Part shown: piece by piece, positions 7,612 to 17,173 of the stretch
Position numbering within the stretch: the stretch's first letter is position 1
How the letters are laid out: each line of letters starts with the position of its first letter
NCBI GenBank assembly: GCA_024720975.1
Contig: JANJXX010000003.1
Span: forward strand, 1 to 64,000
DNA from: Candidatus Panguiarchaeum symbiosum
GTDB taxonomy: Archaea > Asgardarchaeota > Njordarchaeia > Njordarchaeales > Panguiarchaeaceae
Reading direction: 5' to 3'
Length of the DNA: 64,000 nucleotides
Notes under the pieces: model-generated
Seen by the model: the letters and a program-made list of their open reading frames with translations, nothing else
Database searches by the model: none
What the model was told of the DNA's origin: nothing
Translations under genes and position numbers: made by a program

Positions 7612-9489
7612 GTGCGTTCAATGATAAGAATTGTCGTAGATGGACACAGTCTCTCTATCGATCATCTAGAGCTCATAGGCTATAAGAAGGCAAGTGTAGA
7701 GATTTCTATGGAGGCGCTAAAGAGGCTGGAGGATACAAGAAGATTCATTGAAGATTCTGTTAGAAGGGGGGAAGTATTTTATGGAATTACAACAGGTTTT
7801 GGAATCCTGGCTAGTAAAATAGTAGAACCGGACTTAGCTGAGCAGCTTCAACTCAACTTGTTAAGGAGCCATAGCGTTGGGGTAGGTGATTATGCACCAG
7901 AGCCTTTAATTAGAATGACAATGGCAATAAGGATGAATACGCTAGCTAAAGGAGCTTCGGGGGTTAGACCTGAGATTCTTTACTTGTTCAGAGAGTTTCT
8001 AAATAGGCACGTTTATCCCCTTGTTCCTATAAAGGGATCCGTTGGAGCTAGTGGAGATTTGGCGCCTCTATCGCATCTTGCTTTGGCATTGGTTGGCGAT
8101 CCTGTGGCAGAGGTAATCTACAAGGGCAAGAAATATTCTGGAGAGAAGCTAAAAGAGCTTCTGCTTGAGGAGGTGTATGCTGATCTTCCAGATAACGTCA
8201 AAAAGAACCTTGGAATTCTTGAGCACAATTCACGGGCGAATGAACCTCTGATAAGATTGAGCTACAAGGAAGGCCTTGCTTTGAACAATGGAACTGCTTT
8301 CTCTGCTGCATTACTGGCCGACGGGATTATTAAACTTAAGAAAATACTAAAGCTGGCAACAACATCTCTAGCGTTGAGTTTAGAAGGGCTTGCTGGATTT
8401 AAAGATCCATTTACACCTGAGATTCTTGAGTCTGAGTACAGCAGGAATTTTTCGAAAAGCGTACTGGAACTTATTAAAGGATCGAAACTTGTGAGGTCTA
8501 ATAGTGATACTGCGAATATAGCCTCAATAGCTAGGATAGAGATTTCTAGAGATCACGTCGAAATGACACTCAGGAAAGATATCCTGAGGGGATATGGGAT
8601 ATACCCATTTGAGCTTCTTAAGAATTTGTCAAGACTGAGCTCGGAAGGTATTGATTATTATGAAGACGAAAACAATGTTTATTTGACTTTTAGAGAAGTT
8701 AATGTAGATGAGCTCAATGATAAACTTAAGTCCGTTGCTTGGAAGGATTTAGGATTAATTCAGGATCCATACTCCATTAGATGCTCTCCGCAGATTTATG
8801 GTTCTTTCTTAGAGGCACTAGATTTTGCCAAAAATATACTTGAGAGAGAAATTAACACGGCCTGTGATAATCCACTGATAGTGAGTATTGACGAAAAATA
8901 CTCGGTGATTTCATGTGGAAACTTTCATGGACAGGCAATTGGACTAGCGAGTGATGTATTGGCAATAGCTATAGCAACTCTCTCTAACATCATAGAGAGG
9001 CGAGTACAGCTGCTACTTGACTCTAGATTCAATAGGGGACTTACTGATTGCTTGATACATCCTAGAAGCACACCTGGGGTAAACTCTGGACTTATGATGG
9101 TCCAATACACAGCAGCGGCATTAGCTGCTGAGAATCGAGCATTGGCTAACTCATTTAGTGTCCATTCAATACCAACATCAGCCAATCAAGAGGATATTGT
9201 TAGCATGTGCACCAACGCAGCTTTAAGACTGCAAGACATGATTGAGAATCTAATAAACGCAATTTCGATAGAGGTAGTAGTGGCTCTACAGGCAATATTC
9301 CTGAGAGCTGAGATACTGAAAAATAAAATTGAGAACCTGCTCGGATCGGGAACAAGAGAAGCTGTTAAATTCTTCACGGAAGCTGTCCAGGAATCGGGGA
9401 TAAGTCTCCCACTGAAAGAGGATATATATCTAAAGTCGTACTTAGATGCAGTACGTGACGCTATCCTACGCAAACTTGAGGAGCTTTAG
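7612..9489 (+). CDS. hutH: Histidine ammonia-lyase, enlarged
   Basis: It deaminates L-histidine to trans-urocanate, the first step of histidine breakdown. The Ala-Ser-Gly triad that forms the MIO prosthetic group is at 146-148 (GSVGASGDLAPLSH). The catalytic Tyr is in FYGITTGFG near 57. SHSVGVG near 86-92 and the C-terminal SANQED motif point to histidine rather than phenylalanine as substrate. At 625 residues it is over 100 longer than the usual ~510. The extra sequence lies mainly between about residue 310 and QDPYSIRC at 384-391, as a charged insert including a run of acidic and aromatic residues. The GTG at 7612 gives MRSM; the ATG three codons on could also serve. It converges with the DUF4010 gene, overlapping by 24 bases. 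Confidence 0.9.
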   Translation: MRSMIRIVVDGHSLSIDHLELIGYKKASVEISMEALKRLEDTRRFIEDSVRRGEVFYGITTGFGILASKIVEPDLAEQLQLNLLRSHSVGVGDYAPEPLIRMTMAIRMNTLAKGASGVRPEILYLFREFLNRHVYPLVPIKGSVGASGDLAPLSHLALALVGDPVAEVIYKGKKYSGEKLKELLLEEVYADLPDNVKKNLGILEHNSRANEPLIRLSYKEGLALNNGTAFSAALLADGIIKLKKILKLATTSLALSLEGLAGFKDPFTPEILESEYSRNFSKSVLELIKGSKLVRSNSDTANIASIARIEISRDHVEMTLRKDILRGYGIYPFELLKNLSRLSSEGIDYYEDENNVYLTFREVNVDELNDKLKSVAWKDLGLIQDPYSIRCSPQIYGSFLEALDFAKNILEREINTACDNPLIVSIDEKYSVISCGNFHGQAIGLASDVLAIAIATLSNIIERRVQLLLDSRFNRGLTDCLIHPRSTPGVNSGLMMVQYTAAALAAENRALANSFSVHSIPTSANQEDIVSMCTNAALRLQDMIENLINAISIEVVVALQAIFLRAEILKNKIENLLGSGTREAVKFFTEAVQESGISLPLKEDIYLKSYLDAVRDAILRKLEEL

Positions 9490-10782
9490 CATCTGCAGAG
9501 TCACTGTATAGCCTACAAATAGCATTGCAATAAATAGTACAACGTAGATCGCGACTCTAACAATGAGGCTTCTTTCACCGCCGCCATACTTTACGTAAAT
9601 TATCTTGTTCAGTATACCAGCAGTTAGCGCAGTGGTTAATATTAATAATGCATATTCCATTTCAATTTCTCCTGCCCATAGTAGGGACACTATGGCTAAT
9701 TCCACGCCACTGACTGTATAAAAACCACTTAAAAACGCAATTAGTACTGAGTATTCACGACCAAACATGTTAGCTATAACAATAGCTACGCTCACCGCAA
9801 ATAGTATAAAAGCAAATTTTGCTGCAGAGCTATACGAAAGTGGATTTCTCAGGACCTCGGTTCTCTCCTCTACTATCTGGATACTATACTTACGAAGTCT
9901 AGATGCGAGATTTATGATACCCACAGCTATTGCTGGAAGTGCTGTTATTGCAAAGAGATACACTATTGCTGGCGTCATAAAGGCCAAAACGACTAAATAA
10001 AGGAGTGTCCTAACTATTAGGGTTATTATCACAGCAACTATCGCCGTAACTGCAAACGAAATATCCATGTTTGCTTTGAATTTATTGTAAATCCTTGTAA
10101 TTTCAACTGTAGTTGCCTCACTGTGCACAAACGCACCCACACTAGCAAATAATACAAAACCTTTTCTCATTCCAAGGTGCCTGATTATGACGTAGCTTAG
10201 AAATTGCACTACCAAAATGAAGACGAGAAATATAAAGTAGAGCTGTATGTTAAGAACTCCAAATATTAACACTGGGGGTATTATTGGTAACACTACTAAG
10301 GCCAGCAGGCCTATTGTAAGTGCGGAGGTTAGTTCTCTATATTCCAGCGATGCAAGAATGCTCTTTACAGCATACTTTGAGGATAGCACTGCCGTGATGA
10401 AAACTGATAATACTATAGCCCAATAGAACATACCTAAACCAACTATAACGCCAAGCATATATGATAAAAAGGCAGCTATAGCTGTTGTTTCATGTATGCC
10501 TTTCTTTACAGTTGCCTGGTACAATAGGAGAACAACTGACCATGCCAAGACTGCACCAAAGGATATCAATACAAGATACTGTATTCCAAATTCCCTCTCA
10601 ATCGTAGTTGCGGCAGCCCCCAGAAGACTTATTAAGCCAAAGGTCCTCACGCCTGGAACCTCCTCCTCTGGCCCATGACCTTTCACGAATTGTCTCTCCA
10701 AGCCTATAATGCTACCGACTATGAATGCTACTACGAGTTTGAATTGTATTGTTTCGGCAATCGATGATAAGGCACCAAACAT
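9466..10782 (-). CDS. MgtC/DUF4010-family integral membrane protein
   Basis: This 438-residue protein is almost wholly membrane-embedded, with about a dozen hydrophobic segments. The N-terminal stretch VGSIIGLERQ...PGVRTFGLISLLGA matches the MgtC/SapB membrane domain. The following part, with its ALTIGLLALVVLPIIPP and EATTVEITRIYNKF stretches, matches DUF4010. The family is thought to be involved in ion (perhaps magnesium) homeostasis or transport, but its substrate is not established. It starts with ATG at 10782. It is divergent from the molybdopterin oxidoreductase gene and convergent with hutH, so it is probably monocistronic. Confidence 0.8.
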   Translation of the reverse strand: MFGALSSIAETIQFKLVVAFIVGSIIGLERQFVKGHGPEEEVPGVRTFGLISLLGAAATTIEREFGIQYLVLISFGAVLAWSVVLLLYQATVKKGIHETTAIAAFLSYMLGVIVGLGMFYWAIVLSVFITAVLSSKYAVKSILASLEYRELTSALTIGLLALVVLPIIPPVLIFGVLNIQLYFIFLVFILVVQFLSYVIIRHLGMRKGFVLFASVGAFVHSEATTVEITRIYNKFKANMDISFAVTAIVAVIITLIVRTLLYLVVLAFMTPAIVYLFAITALPAIAVGIINLASRLRKYSIQIVEERTEVLRNPLSYSSAAKFAFILFAVSVAIVIANMFGREYSVLIAFLSGFYTVSGVELAIVSLLWAGEIEMEYALLILTTALTAGILNKIIYVKYGGGERSLIVRVAIYVVLFIAMLFVGYTVTLQMLKLLKFA

Positions 10783-10876
10783 CTTCTTTTATCACACTTC
10801 GTATGAACAGAGAGTATTATAGAAAGAATAAGATACCTAATAAATAAAAATCTCAACATATTTGCGAGCCTGACGG

Positions 10877-12859
10877 GTGTGCAATACCTTGAATAAGACC
10901 GTCTTTTGTCCACGAGATTGCTATGACACTTGCATATATGAGGTTAAGTATGATCCAGAGCCCAAGCTCATCCACACAGGCAAACCAACGATTAAACTAT
11001 CATGCCCTAGAGCTGAGAAAGATTTTGCTAGAGTGTCATCACCCGATCGCATCCTACACCCGTATATTGCTGTAAGCAAAAGGGAGGGAAAAAGGAAAAG
11101 AGTCTCCTGGTCATATGCTATAGGACTCATTGTTAATAAGCTTAAGGAAACACTTAAGGCCTATGGTGCTAGCAGAATTCTCTTTCTAGACTACGCAGGT
11201 AATCGAGGGATTTTCACACGATACTTAGCACAACGCCTTTGGTATTTTTTAGGCGCTGCCAGAGTGGACTATACAATCTGCAATGGGGCCGGTGCAAGGG
11301 CACTTATGTTACATTATGGGAGCACATATGGTGCATTACCTCAGCACATGGAACAAGCAAACATCCTCGTCTACTGGGGATTTAACGCTGCCATAACAAG
11401 TCCACACAATTTTTTCTATGCCCTTAGCTTGAGAGAACGCAAGCATGTGAAGATAATAACCATTGATACATTAAAGACAGAAACTGCAAAGCTCTCAGAT
11501 ATATGGCTACAGCCTCGATATGGGACGGACACATATCTCGCCCTTGGAATTGCCAGTTACTTGATACAGAACGAACTATACGATCGAGAATTCATTGAGA
11601 AACATACATATGGATTTGAGATGTTTAGAAAGTATGTGAGGGGTCTAGACCTCAACACTGTTTCAAATAAAACTAAAATACCGAAGGACGATATAATTGA
11701 ATTTGCTGAACTTTACAGCGAGAAAAAGCCAAGCATAATATTTATAGGCTATGGTCTTCAGAGGAGAATTGGTGGAGGCGAGGCAGTAAGGGCAATATCA
11801 CTTCTTCCTGCGCTAATAGGGATCCACAGAGGCTTCTACTACTCAAATACTGACGGACTGCTAATAGACATACAGTATCTAACGGGATCATTTTTAGGAG
11901 TACCATCTAGAATAATACCGCAATCAAAAATAGGGGAATACATATACAATGGTGAGTTCAAGTTTATATACATACACTTAACAAACCCAGCTGCAACGCA
12001 TCCAAGAGCAGATCTAATAAGAGAAGGCCTGCTTAGGGATGACGTCTTTGTAGTTGTACATGAAACTCATTGGAGTGACACTGCAAAACTAGCTGATGTT
12101 GTTCTACCAGCACCCACTTGGCTCGAAAAGCGTGATGTCGTATTTAGCTTCTGGCACAACTATATAGGATTCAACAGACCAGTATTAAATAAACCTAACA
12201 CATTAAAAACCGAGCTAGGGGTCATGAGATTGATTGCTAAGGGCCTCAATATAAAAGAGAAACTGATATACGAGAGTCCAGTGAGAGCACTTATCAAAGC
12301 CATTGGTAGGAGTATCTACGAAGAACTTATTACAAAAGGTTTTACTACACTTCCCTATCGCAAACTTAACGAGTACCAAACACCATCTGGCAAGATAGAG
12401 TTCTATAGTAATAAGGCAAAGGAATTCAACCTCAGTCCATTGCCTAAGCCAATCGAAGTACATCCCCCGCCAGACTACCCATACATACTCATATCATCTG
12501 CCCATCCAAGGTATACTCACACGCAATTTGAGGATGTCTATGGTCCCATACCACCAATAATCGAGATATCAGAAGAAGACATGGAGAAGCTATCAATAAC
12601 TGATGGAGAAAGTGTGATTGTAAGCAGCAAAAATGGGAGCGTTGTACTAATGGCTAAAGAGAGTGATAGAGTTCCACCTGGGGTGGTATTTGCGTATAGA
12701 TCATGTAAAACTCTCGACGGGAAAAGATTGAACTGCATAACAAACGACGAGACAAATGAACTTGGAGGAGCTACAATAAACACAACATTTGTATCAATAA
12801 TTCCACTTCGTTGCACTAATACATCCAAATTCAAAAGTCTTGTCTCCTATGAGGAGTAG
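10877..12859 (+). CDS. Molybdopterin (Mo/W) oxidoreductase of the DMSO reductase family
   Basis: A 660-residue catalytic subunit with one [4Fe-4S] cluster and a bis-pterin Mo or W centre. Cluster ligands are C11, C15, C19 and C43 (CPRDCYDTC...SCPRA). ICNGAG near residue 135 offers a possible Cys ligand to the metal. The C-terminal aspartate-decarboxylase-like dinucleotide-binding domain runs from about 520 (SSAHPRYTHTQF). There is no Tat signal, so it should work in the cytoplasm. No electron-transfer or membrane subunit is adjacent. The family covers formate dehydrogenases, thiosulfate/polysulfide reductases and transhydroxylases, and the substrate cannot be assigned from sequence alone. The start is GTG at 10877 (MCNTLNK), with a later TTG also possible. 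Confidence 0.85.
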   Translation: MCNTLNKTVFCPRDCYDTCIYEVKYDPEPKLIHTGKPTIKLSCPRAEKDFARVSSPDRILHPYIAVSKREGKRKRVSWSYAIGLIVNKLKETLKAYGASRILFLDYAGNRGIFTRYLAQRLWYFLGAARVDYTICNGAGARALMLHYGSTYGALPQHMEQANILVYWGFNAAITSPHNFFYALSLRERKHVKIITIDTLKTETAKLSDIWLQPRYGTDTYLALGIASYLIQNELYDREFIEKHTYGFEMFRKYVRGLDLNTVSNKTKIPKDDIIEFAELYSEKKPSIIFIGYGLQRRIGGGEAVRAISLLPALIGIHRGFYYSNTDGLLIDIQYLTGSFLGVPSRIIPQSKIGEYIYNGEFKFIYIHLTNPAATHPRADLIREGLLRDDVFVVVHETHWSDTAKLADVVLPAPTWLEKRDVVFSFWHNYIGFNRPVLNKPNTLKTELGVMRLIAKGLNIKEKLIYESPVRALIKAIGRSIYEELITKGFTTLPYRKLNEYQTPSGKIEFYSNKAKEFNLSPLPKPIEVHPPPDYPYILISSAHPRYTHTQFEDVYGPIPPIIEISEEDMEKLSITDGESVIVSSKNGSVVLMAKESDRVPPGVVFAYRSCKTLDGKRLNCITNDETNELGGATINTTFVSIIPLRCTNTSKFKSLVSYEE

Positions 12860-12944
12860 AAACAGAAGAAAACTATCAGCTGCATTTTAGAACTTACTCT
12901 TCAAAATTGGGAATACTTAAAGTGGTTGTTTGGAAAGTACGCAG

Positions 12945-14222
12945 TCATAGTATCAGGAATGGAACATATATTAGCATGTTTACTACTGTTATTAGCGCCC
13001 CAATCTTCATAAACTCAGTGAATGTTATGGTTCTACTATACCTAGATTCTAATACCTCTAGAATGATAATATTAGATGCTGCCCCGAGCAGCGTTAGGTT
13101 CCCAGCTATCGTTGATGCACAGGCTAGAGTGAGCCATGCATTTATGTCCTGTCCAACATATCCAATGCTCTTCATGTAGCCTAAGTAAAGATTCGCTAGC
13201 GGTACGTTACTTAAAACTTGGCTAAGAAGTATTGCAATCAGCGAGATAGCGACTACTTCTTGCAGTAGGGGCATCTTTTGCGGATGTATTATGCCTATTA
13301 CTGGTTGCAAAACAGCACTTCTCCATATCCCCTCCATTGCTATAAACATTGCTATGAAGAATATTATTGTTCCCCAATCAATCCCTGAAATTATTTTTCT
13401 GGGCTCTGTCGATAGTGCATAGATTATAGATGCTACCACGAATGGTATGAAGCCTCTGTGTTTCACATGCGGTAAGCCGAAAAGTTCGAATATATCGTTG
13501 ATTAACAATGCAGCAATGGTTATTAGGAGTCCCACTCCAGCTAGTATTGCATCTCTTCTATTTTTGATTGCCTCATGAGGAATTAACACTATGTATATCT
13601 GCTTGTTCTCAATCCTGTAGAATCTTATTATTAGGAATGTTGAGATTACTAAGTTTATTATTGTCGGCACTAGCAAGTTCCTTAGGAAGAATATGAATGG
13701 CGCCATCATGCCTGATCTTACAGCTACTAAGATATTTTGAGGATTACCAATTGGAGTAGCTGTAGAACCTATCGTCAGCGAAAATGCGAGTAAAAGAAAC
13801 ATTATTTTTGCATCGACACCTATAAATTTGGCTATTGTATATGCGATTGGTGGACCCATCAATGCAACAGCATCATTAGTTGCGAATGCAGCTATAAAAC
13901 CAAACATGAATGCAGAACCAAACATCGCCCCATAGCGCGATTTAAACTTTGATAAGAAGTAATAGGCTATGGCTGTTAACAGACCAGATTGATCAGCAAG
14001 AGCTACTAAACTGAACATACCTATAAGGAAGAGTATAACGTCGAGCTCAATAAGCTCACCAATTTCGTCTATGCCAATGAGATCTGTAACTACAGTTATA
14101 AACGCAGCAAGAGTCATAATGCTCCATATTGGAATGCGTGGCTTCTTACTTCGCAGAATAAGAGCTGCTATCAAAAACATGATTATGCCAAGTCCAACCA
14201 GGGGTTTATAGTTTATAGCCAT
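12945..14222 (-). CDS. ArsB/NhaD-type anion or ion transporter (SLC13-like)
   Basis: A 425-residue membrane protein with about ten to twelve hydrophobic segments. Two re-entrant hairpin motifs of the ion-transporter superfamily are visible: ATNDAVALMGPPIA near residues 114-127 and TATPIGNPQNI near 153-163. These motifs occur in ArsB arsenite, NhaD sodium/proton and DASS/citrate carriers. Which ion it carries is not clear. No arsenic-resistance genes (arsR, arsA) lie nearby, which argues mildly against an arsenite pump. It starts at ATG 14222 and is convergent with the molybdopterin oxidoreductase gene. Confidence 0.8.
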   Translation of the reverse strand: MAINYKPLVGLGIIMFLIAALILRSKKPRIPIWSIMTLAAFITVVTDLIGIDEIGELIELDVILFLIGMFSLVALADQSGLLTAIAYYFLSKFKSRYGAMFGSAFMFGFIAAFATNDAVALMGPPIAYTIAKFIGVDAKIMFLLLAFSLTIGSTATPIGNPQNILVAVRSGMMAPFIFFLRNLLVPTIINLVISTFLIIRFYRIENKQIYIVLIPHEAIKNRRDAILAGVGLLITIAALLINDIFELFGLPHVKHRGFIPFVVASIIYALSTEPRKIISGIDWGTIIFFIAMFIAMEGIWRSAVLQPVIGIIHPQKMPLLQEVVAISLIAILLSQVLSNVPLANLYLGYMKSIGYVGQDINAWLTLACASTIAGNLTLLGAASNIIILEVLESRYSRTITFTEFMKIGALITVVNMLIYVPFLIL

Positions 14223-14462
14223 ATTGCACTCCCTTGGTCAATTTCTATTAATACAAGGACAATGTCACAAGTCGACAACAATGATTAGAGTTTTTGATAC
14301 GTATAAACAAATATTACAATAGCCACAAGGTAAGAAAACTGTGAAAACTAACTAACAAAGAGCATCAAGTCCCACATAAATTCCCTTTGCAAAGTAATCT
14401 TTGCAGACGAGTTCTGAACTTCTGAAACGATTTCCCAAGATCTTCTTAGATGCGAAACAGAA

Positions 14463-14472
14463 AATTATATAC
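14463..14472 (+). promoter_or_regulatory. Putative TATA box for the class II aldolase gene
   Basis: AATTATATAC lies about 45 bases upstream of the GTG start at 14514. The rest of the 290-base gap back to 14223 shows no gene. Confidence 0.45.
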
Positions 14473-14513
14473 TTTAAAGTAGTATCTATAGTTTTGCGCC
14501 TAACTGATCACGC

Positions 14514-15176
14514 GTGATTATAGTGGACTTGAGCAAATTGAAGGGCGAGATCATAAGGGTTGGCCGCCTCTTAATTAGGAAAAATCTTACCGTTGGCTCT
14601 TCAGGTAATATTAGCGTTAGGATCCCAGGTGAAGACAGGATAATAATAACCCCTAGCGGCGTGCCATTCAGAACAATGCTACCAGAGGAGTTAGTTATTA
14701 TTGATCTTGACGGAAGGGTAATTGAGGGAAAGAAAAAACCGTCTTCGGAGCTGCCTCTTCATCTTAAAATTTATAAGAGTAGACCAGATGTAAACGCGAT
14801 AATACACGCGCATACTATATATTGCTCAGTACTTGCTGCAACACAAACGCCAATACCCCCGATACTCGACGAGATGATTTTCTTCATAGGTGGGGACATC
14901 TTAGTTGCAAAATATGCGCCACCCGGTACTGAGGATTTGGCAAGGAATGCCCTTGAGGCATTAGGGACAAGAAAAGCTGTAATTCTAGCAAATCATGGGG
15001 TTGTAGCATGCGGGCGTGACCTTGAAGATGCTTTAGAGACTTTGGTCCGTGTTGAGAGAATCTCTCAAATATATATACTAGCAAAGCTAATTGGCGAGCC
15101 AAAGAGGCTGCCAGATGAGGTAATACGACGCGAAATTGAGGCTTACGAGCTCCGCAGGGAGGGCAAAAGCCTATGA
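14514..15176 (+). CDS. Class II aldolase / fuculose-phosphate aldolase family protein
   Basis: A zinc-dependent lyase of 220 residues that splits or forms a sugar phosphate, typically giving dihydroxyacetone phosphate and a short aldehyde. SSGNIS near residue 30 and TPSGVPF near 47 bind phosphate. SSELPLH near 79 holds the catalytic Glu. HAH near 99 and NHG near 159 supply the zinc ligands. Length and motifs fit L-fuculose-1-phosphate aldolase; in archaea such proteins may also act on ribulose- or deoxyribose-type phosphates or in methionine salvage, so the substrate is open. It starts with GTG at 14514 behind a TATA box. A separate promoter lies between it and nadA. Confidence 0.85.
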   Translation: MIIVDLSKLKGEIIRVGRLLIRKNLTVGSSGNISVRIPGEDRIIITPSGVPFRTMLPEELVIIDLDGRVIEGKKKPSSELPLHLKIYKSRPDVNAIIHAHTIYCSVLAATQTPIPPILDEMIFFIGGDILVAKYAPPGTEDLARNALEALGTRKAVILANHGVVACGRDLEDALETLVRVERISQIYILAKLIGEPKRLPDEVIRREIEAYELRREGKSL

Positions 15177-15276
15177 GATAGTCCTTAAGGTCCTGCCAAA
15201 TTGGCTTGGATTAACCATGTTCTTGTTGACTCTTGCAGTTAGAGTCTATATACTAAGTGGTTAAGAACCCGAAATT

Positions 15277-15285
15277 TCTATAAAT
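15277..15285 (+). promoter_or_regulatory. Putative TATA box for nadA-nadC
   Basis: TCTATAAAT lies about 60 bases upstream of the nadA ATG, predicting a leader of roughly 35 bases. I see no NadR- or NiaR-type operator. Confidence 0.4.
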
Positions 15286-15341
15286 TATTTCTCTCAAGAG
15301 TTGTAAGCACCGAGATTGAGCGTTCTTGTATGGTAGATTAG

Positions 15342-16253
15342 ATGAATGTAAGGGAGGAAATTCTTAACCTTAAGAGAGAGCTGAACGCTGCTATCTTAGC
15401 CCACAACTACCAGCCGTATGAAGTACAGGAAATAGCTGACTTCGTGGGAGATTCATTAGAACTCTCTCTACTCTCAACGAAATTAGATGCTGAGGTTATT
15501 GTATTTGCTGGAGTAAGATTCATGGCCGAACAAACTAAGGCTCTTAACCCTAACAAGAAGGTCCTAATGCCAATTCCTAGTGCCCTTTGCTCGCTTGCGA
15601 GTTTGGTCACTGTTGAGATGATAAAGGAGTATAGAGAAAAATATCCGGGCGCACCACTAGTCGTGTATGTGAACTCTCCCATTGAGGTAAAGGCAGAAGC
15701 TGACTACATAGTTACGTCTGCCAATGCCACGAAGCTTATCTCAAAGCTGAATTCAGACACAATTTTATTCTCTCCTGATGCAAATTTAGCTCATTATGTT
15801 GCTAAGGTTACGGGAAAGAAAGTTATTGCAATTCCACCAACTGGACACTGCTACGTACATTTACTAATAACTCCTTATGACATTCTGGAGGCAAAAAGAA
15901 AGTATCCAGATGCTATAGCTTTGGTTCATCCTGAGGTGCCGCCGGAGGCTCAAGAACTCGCCGATTATATTGCTGGAACTTCTGGTATGATAAAATTTGT
16001 CTCACGGAGCGACCACAAGAAATTTCTTATAGGCACGGAGACTGGAATGTTAAACAGACTTAGGAGAGAATTTCCTGATAAGGAATTTTATCCAATAGTT
16101 CCCAATGCTGACTGTATTGGAATGAAAAAGATAACACTTGAGTCTATATATTATAGTCTTAAGAACCTCGTCTATGAAGTTGTAATAAAGGAGGAGTACA
16201 TGCATAAAGTTCGTCGAGCTCTCGATAGGTCATTTGAAATCTTAGGTGTTTGA
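15342..16253 (+). CDS. nadA: Quinolinate synthase
   Basis: It condenses iminoaspartate with dihydroxyacetone phosphate to quinolinate in de novo NAD synthesis, using a [4Fe-4S] cluster with an open iron site. The 303-residue protein has the three cluster cysteines: in SALCSLAS near 81, TGHCYVH near 168, and NADCIGMKK near 256. AHNYQPYEVQEIADFVGDS near the N-terminus is the family's first triplicated-domain motif. It starts at ATG 15342 and overlaps nadC by 8 bases. No L-aspartate oxidase or aspartate dehydrogenase gene, which would supply iminoaspartate, is next to it. Confidence 0.95.
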   Translation: MNVREEILNLKRELNAAILAHNYQPYEVQEIADFVGDSLELSLLSTKLDAEVIVFAGVRFMAEQTKALNPNKKVLMPIPSALCSLASLVTVEMIKEYREKYPGAPLVVYVNSPIEVKAEADYIVTSANATKLISKLNSDTILFSPDANLAHYVAKVTGKKVIAIPPTGHCYVHLLITPYDILEAKRKYPDAIALVHPEVPPEAQELADYIAGTSGMIKFVSRSDHKKFLIGTETGMLNRLRREFPDKEFYPIVPNADCIGMKKITLESIYYSLKNLVYEVVIKEEYMHKVRRALDRSFEILGV

Positions 16254-17112
16254 TTTGTTGCCAGAGATTTTTGCAAAAAAATTTTTGGAATGGCTTGAAG
16301 AGGATGCACCATACGACGACATAACAACAATGCTGTTGGATAATGAGTGCTTTGAGGCTATATTATTGGCAAAGAGTGATGGTGTTGTAGCTGGATTGGA
16401 TCTGTTAGCAGAGACTTTGATTAAGTTTGGACTCCATGTTGAACAGTTTAAGAGAGATGGAGAAGAGTTTTCTAGCGGGGTAATATTGGCAACGATACGA
16501 GGGGACGTGAGAAAAATCCTGACGTTTGAGCGCACGCTGCTCAATATATTGAATAGACTGTGCGGGATCGCCAGACTAACAAGAATGGTTGTGAAAAAGG
16601 CCAAGGCGGTGAACCCTAATGTAAGAATCGCTGCAACTAGAAAGACTACACCAGGTTTAAGATTTCTGGAGAAGTATGCAGTTAGCGTTGGTGGTGGAGA
16701 CACCCACAGGTTTAGCCTGAGCGACCAGATACTTATAAAAGATAACCATGTACGTGCCATAGGAAGCGTAGAGGAGGCTATCAAAAGAGCTAAAAGTAAA
16801 GCTAGCTTCTCCCATAAAATCGAGATAGAGGTTTCATCTGTTGAGGACGCCTTAAAGGCAGCTGAGCTTGGTGCGGACATAATAATGCTAGATAACATGT
16901 CCCCAGGGGAGATAAGACTTGTAGTCAGCGAGCTTAAGAGGAGAGGATTAAGAGACAGAGTACTCCTGGAGGCATCAGGCAGAATAAATTTAGAAAATAT
17001 CGAAGAGTATGCTTCCACCGGAGTTGATGTGATATCTCTAGGAATAATTACACATTCGGCACCATCATGCGATATTAGTCTAGAACTTACGAAGCAGTGC
17101 ACGACCAGGTAG
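16246..17112 (+). CDS. nadC: Nicotinate-nucleotide pyrophosphorylase (quinolinate phosphoribosyltransferase)
   Basis: It turns quinolinate and PRPP into nicotinate mononucleotide, CO2 and pyrophosphate, following NadA. The 288-residue protein has the family landmarks: EDAPYDDITT near 17-26, RTLLNILNRLCGIA near 92-105, ATRKTTPGLRFLEKYAV near 125-141, and KDNHV near 165. The start may be GTG 16246, overlapping nadA by 8 bases, or TTG at 16255 or 16258. A 286-codon frame on the opposite strand is its shadow. Confidence 0.94.
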   Translation: MFDLLPEIFAKKFLEWLEEDAPYDDITTMLLDNECFEAILLAKSDGVVAGLDLLAETLIKFGLHVEQFKRDGEEFSSGVILATIRGDVRKILTFERTLLNILNRLCGIARLTRMVVKKAKAVNPNVRIAATRKTTPGLRFLEKYAVSVGGGDTHRFSLSDQILIKDNHVRAIGSVEEAIKRAKSKASFSHKIEIEVSSVEDALKAAELGADIIMLDNMSPGEIRLVVSELKRRGLRDRVLLEASGRINLENIEEYASTGVDVISLGIITHSAPSCDISLELTKQCTTR

Positions 17113-17173
17113 TTATATTAGCATTATTGATAATCAATTTTGGAGGAGTTTAGTAGTCTTGAGATAAAAAATT

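Noticed and set aside
12945-14222. Calling the transporter an arsenite pump (ArsB)
   Set aside because: The motifs are shared by several ion-transporter families, and no other arsenic-resistance gene is nearby.
16242-17102. A 286-codon frame on the minus strand
   Set aside because: It lies wholly over nadC, which has clear family motifs. The antisense translation is Ser/Leu-rich without any recognisable domain.
17126-17138. Palindrome ATTGATAATCAAT between convergent nadC and hdrA
   Set aside because: The single-base centre cannot form a hairpin loop, and the sequence is A/T-rich enough to arise by chance. The T-run after hdrA is the likelier terminator.
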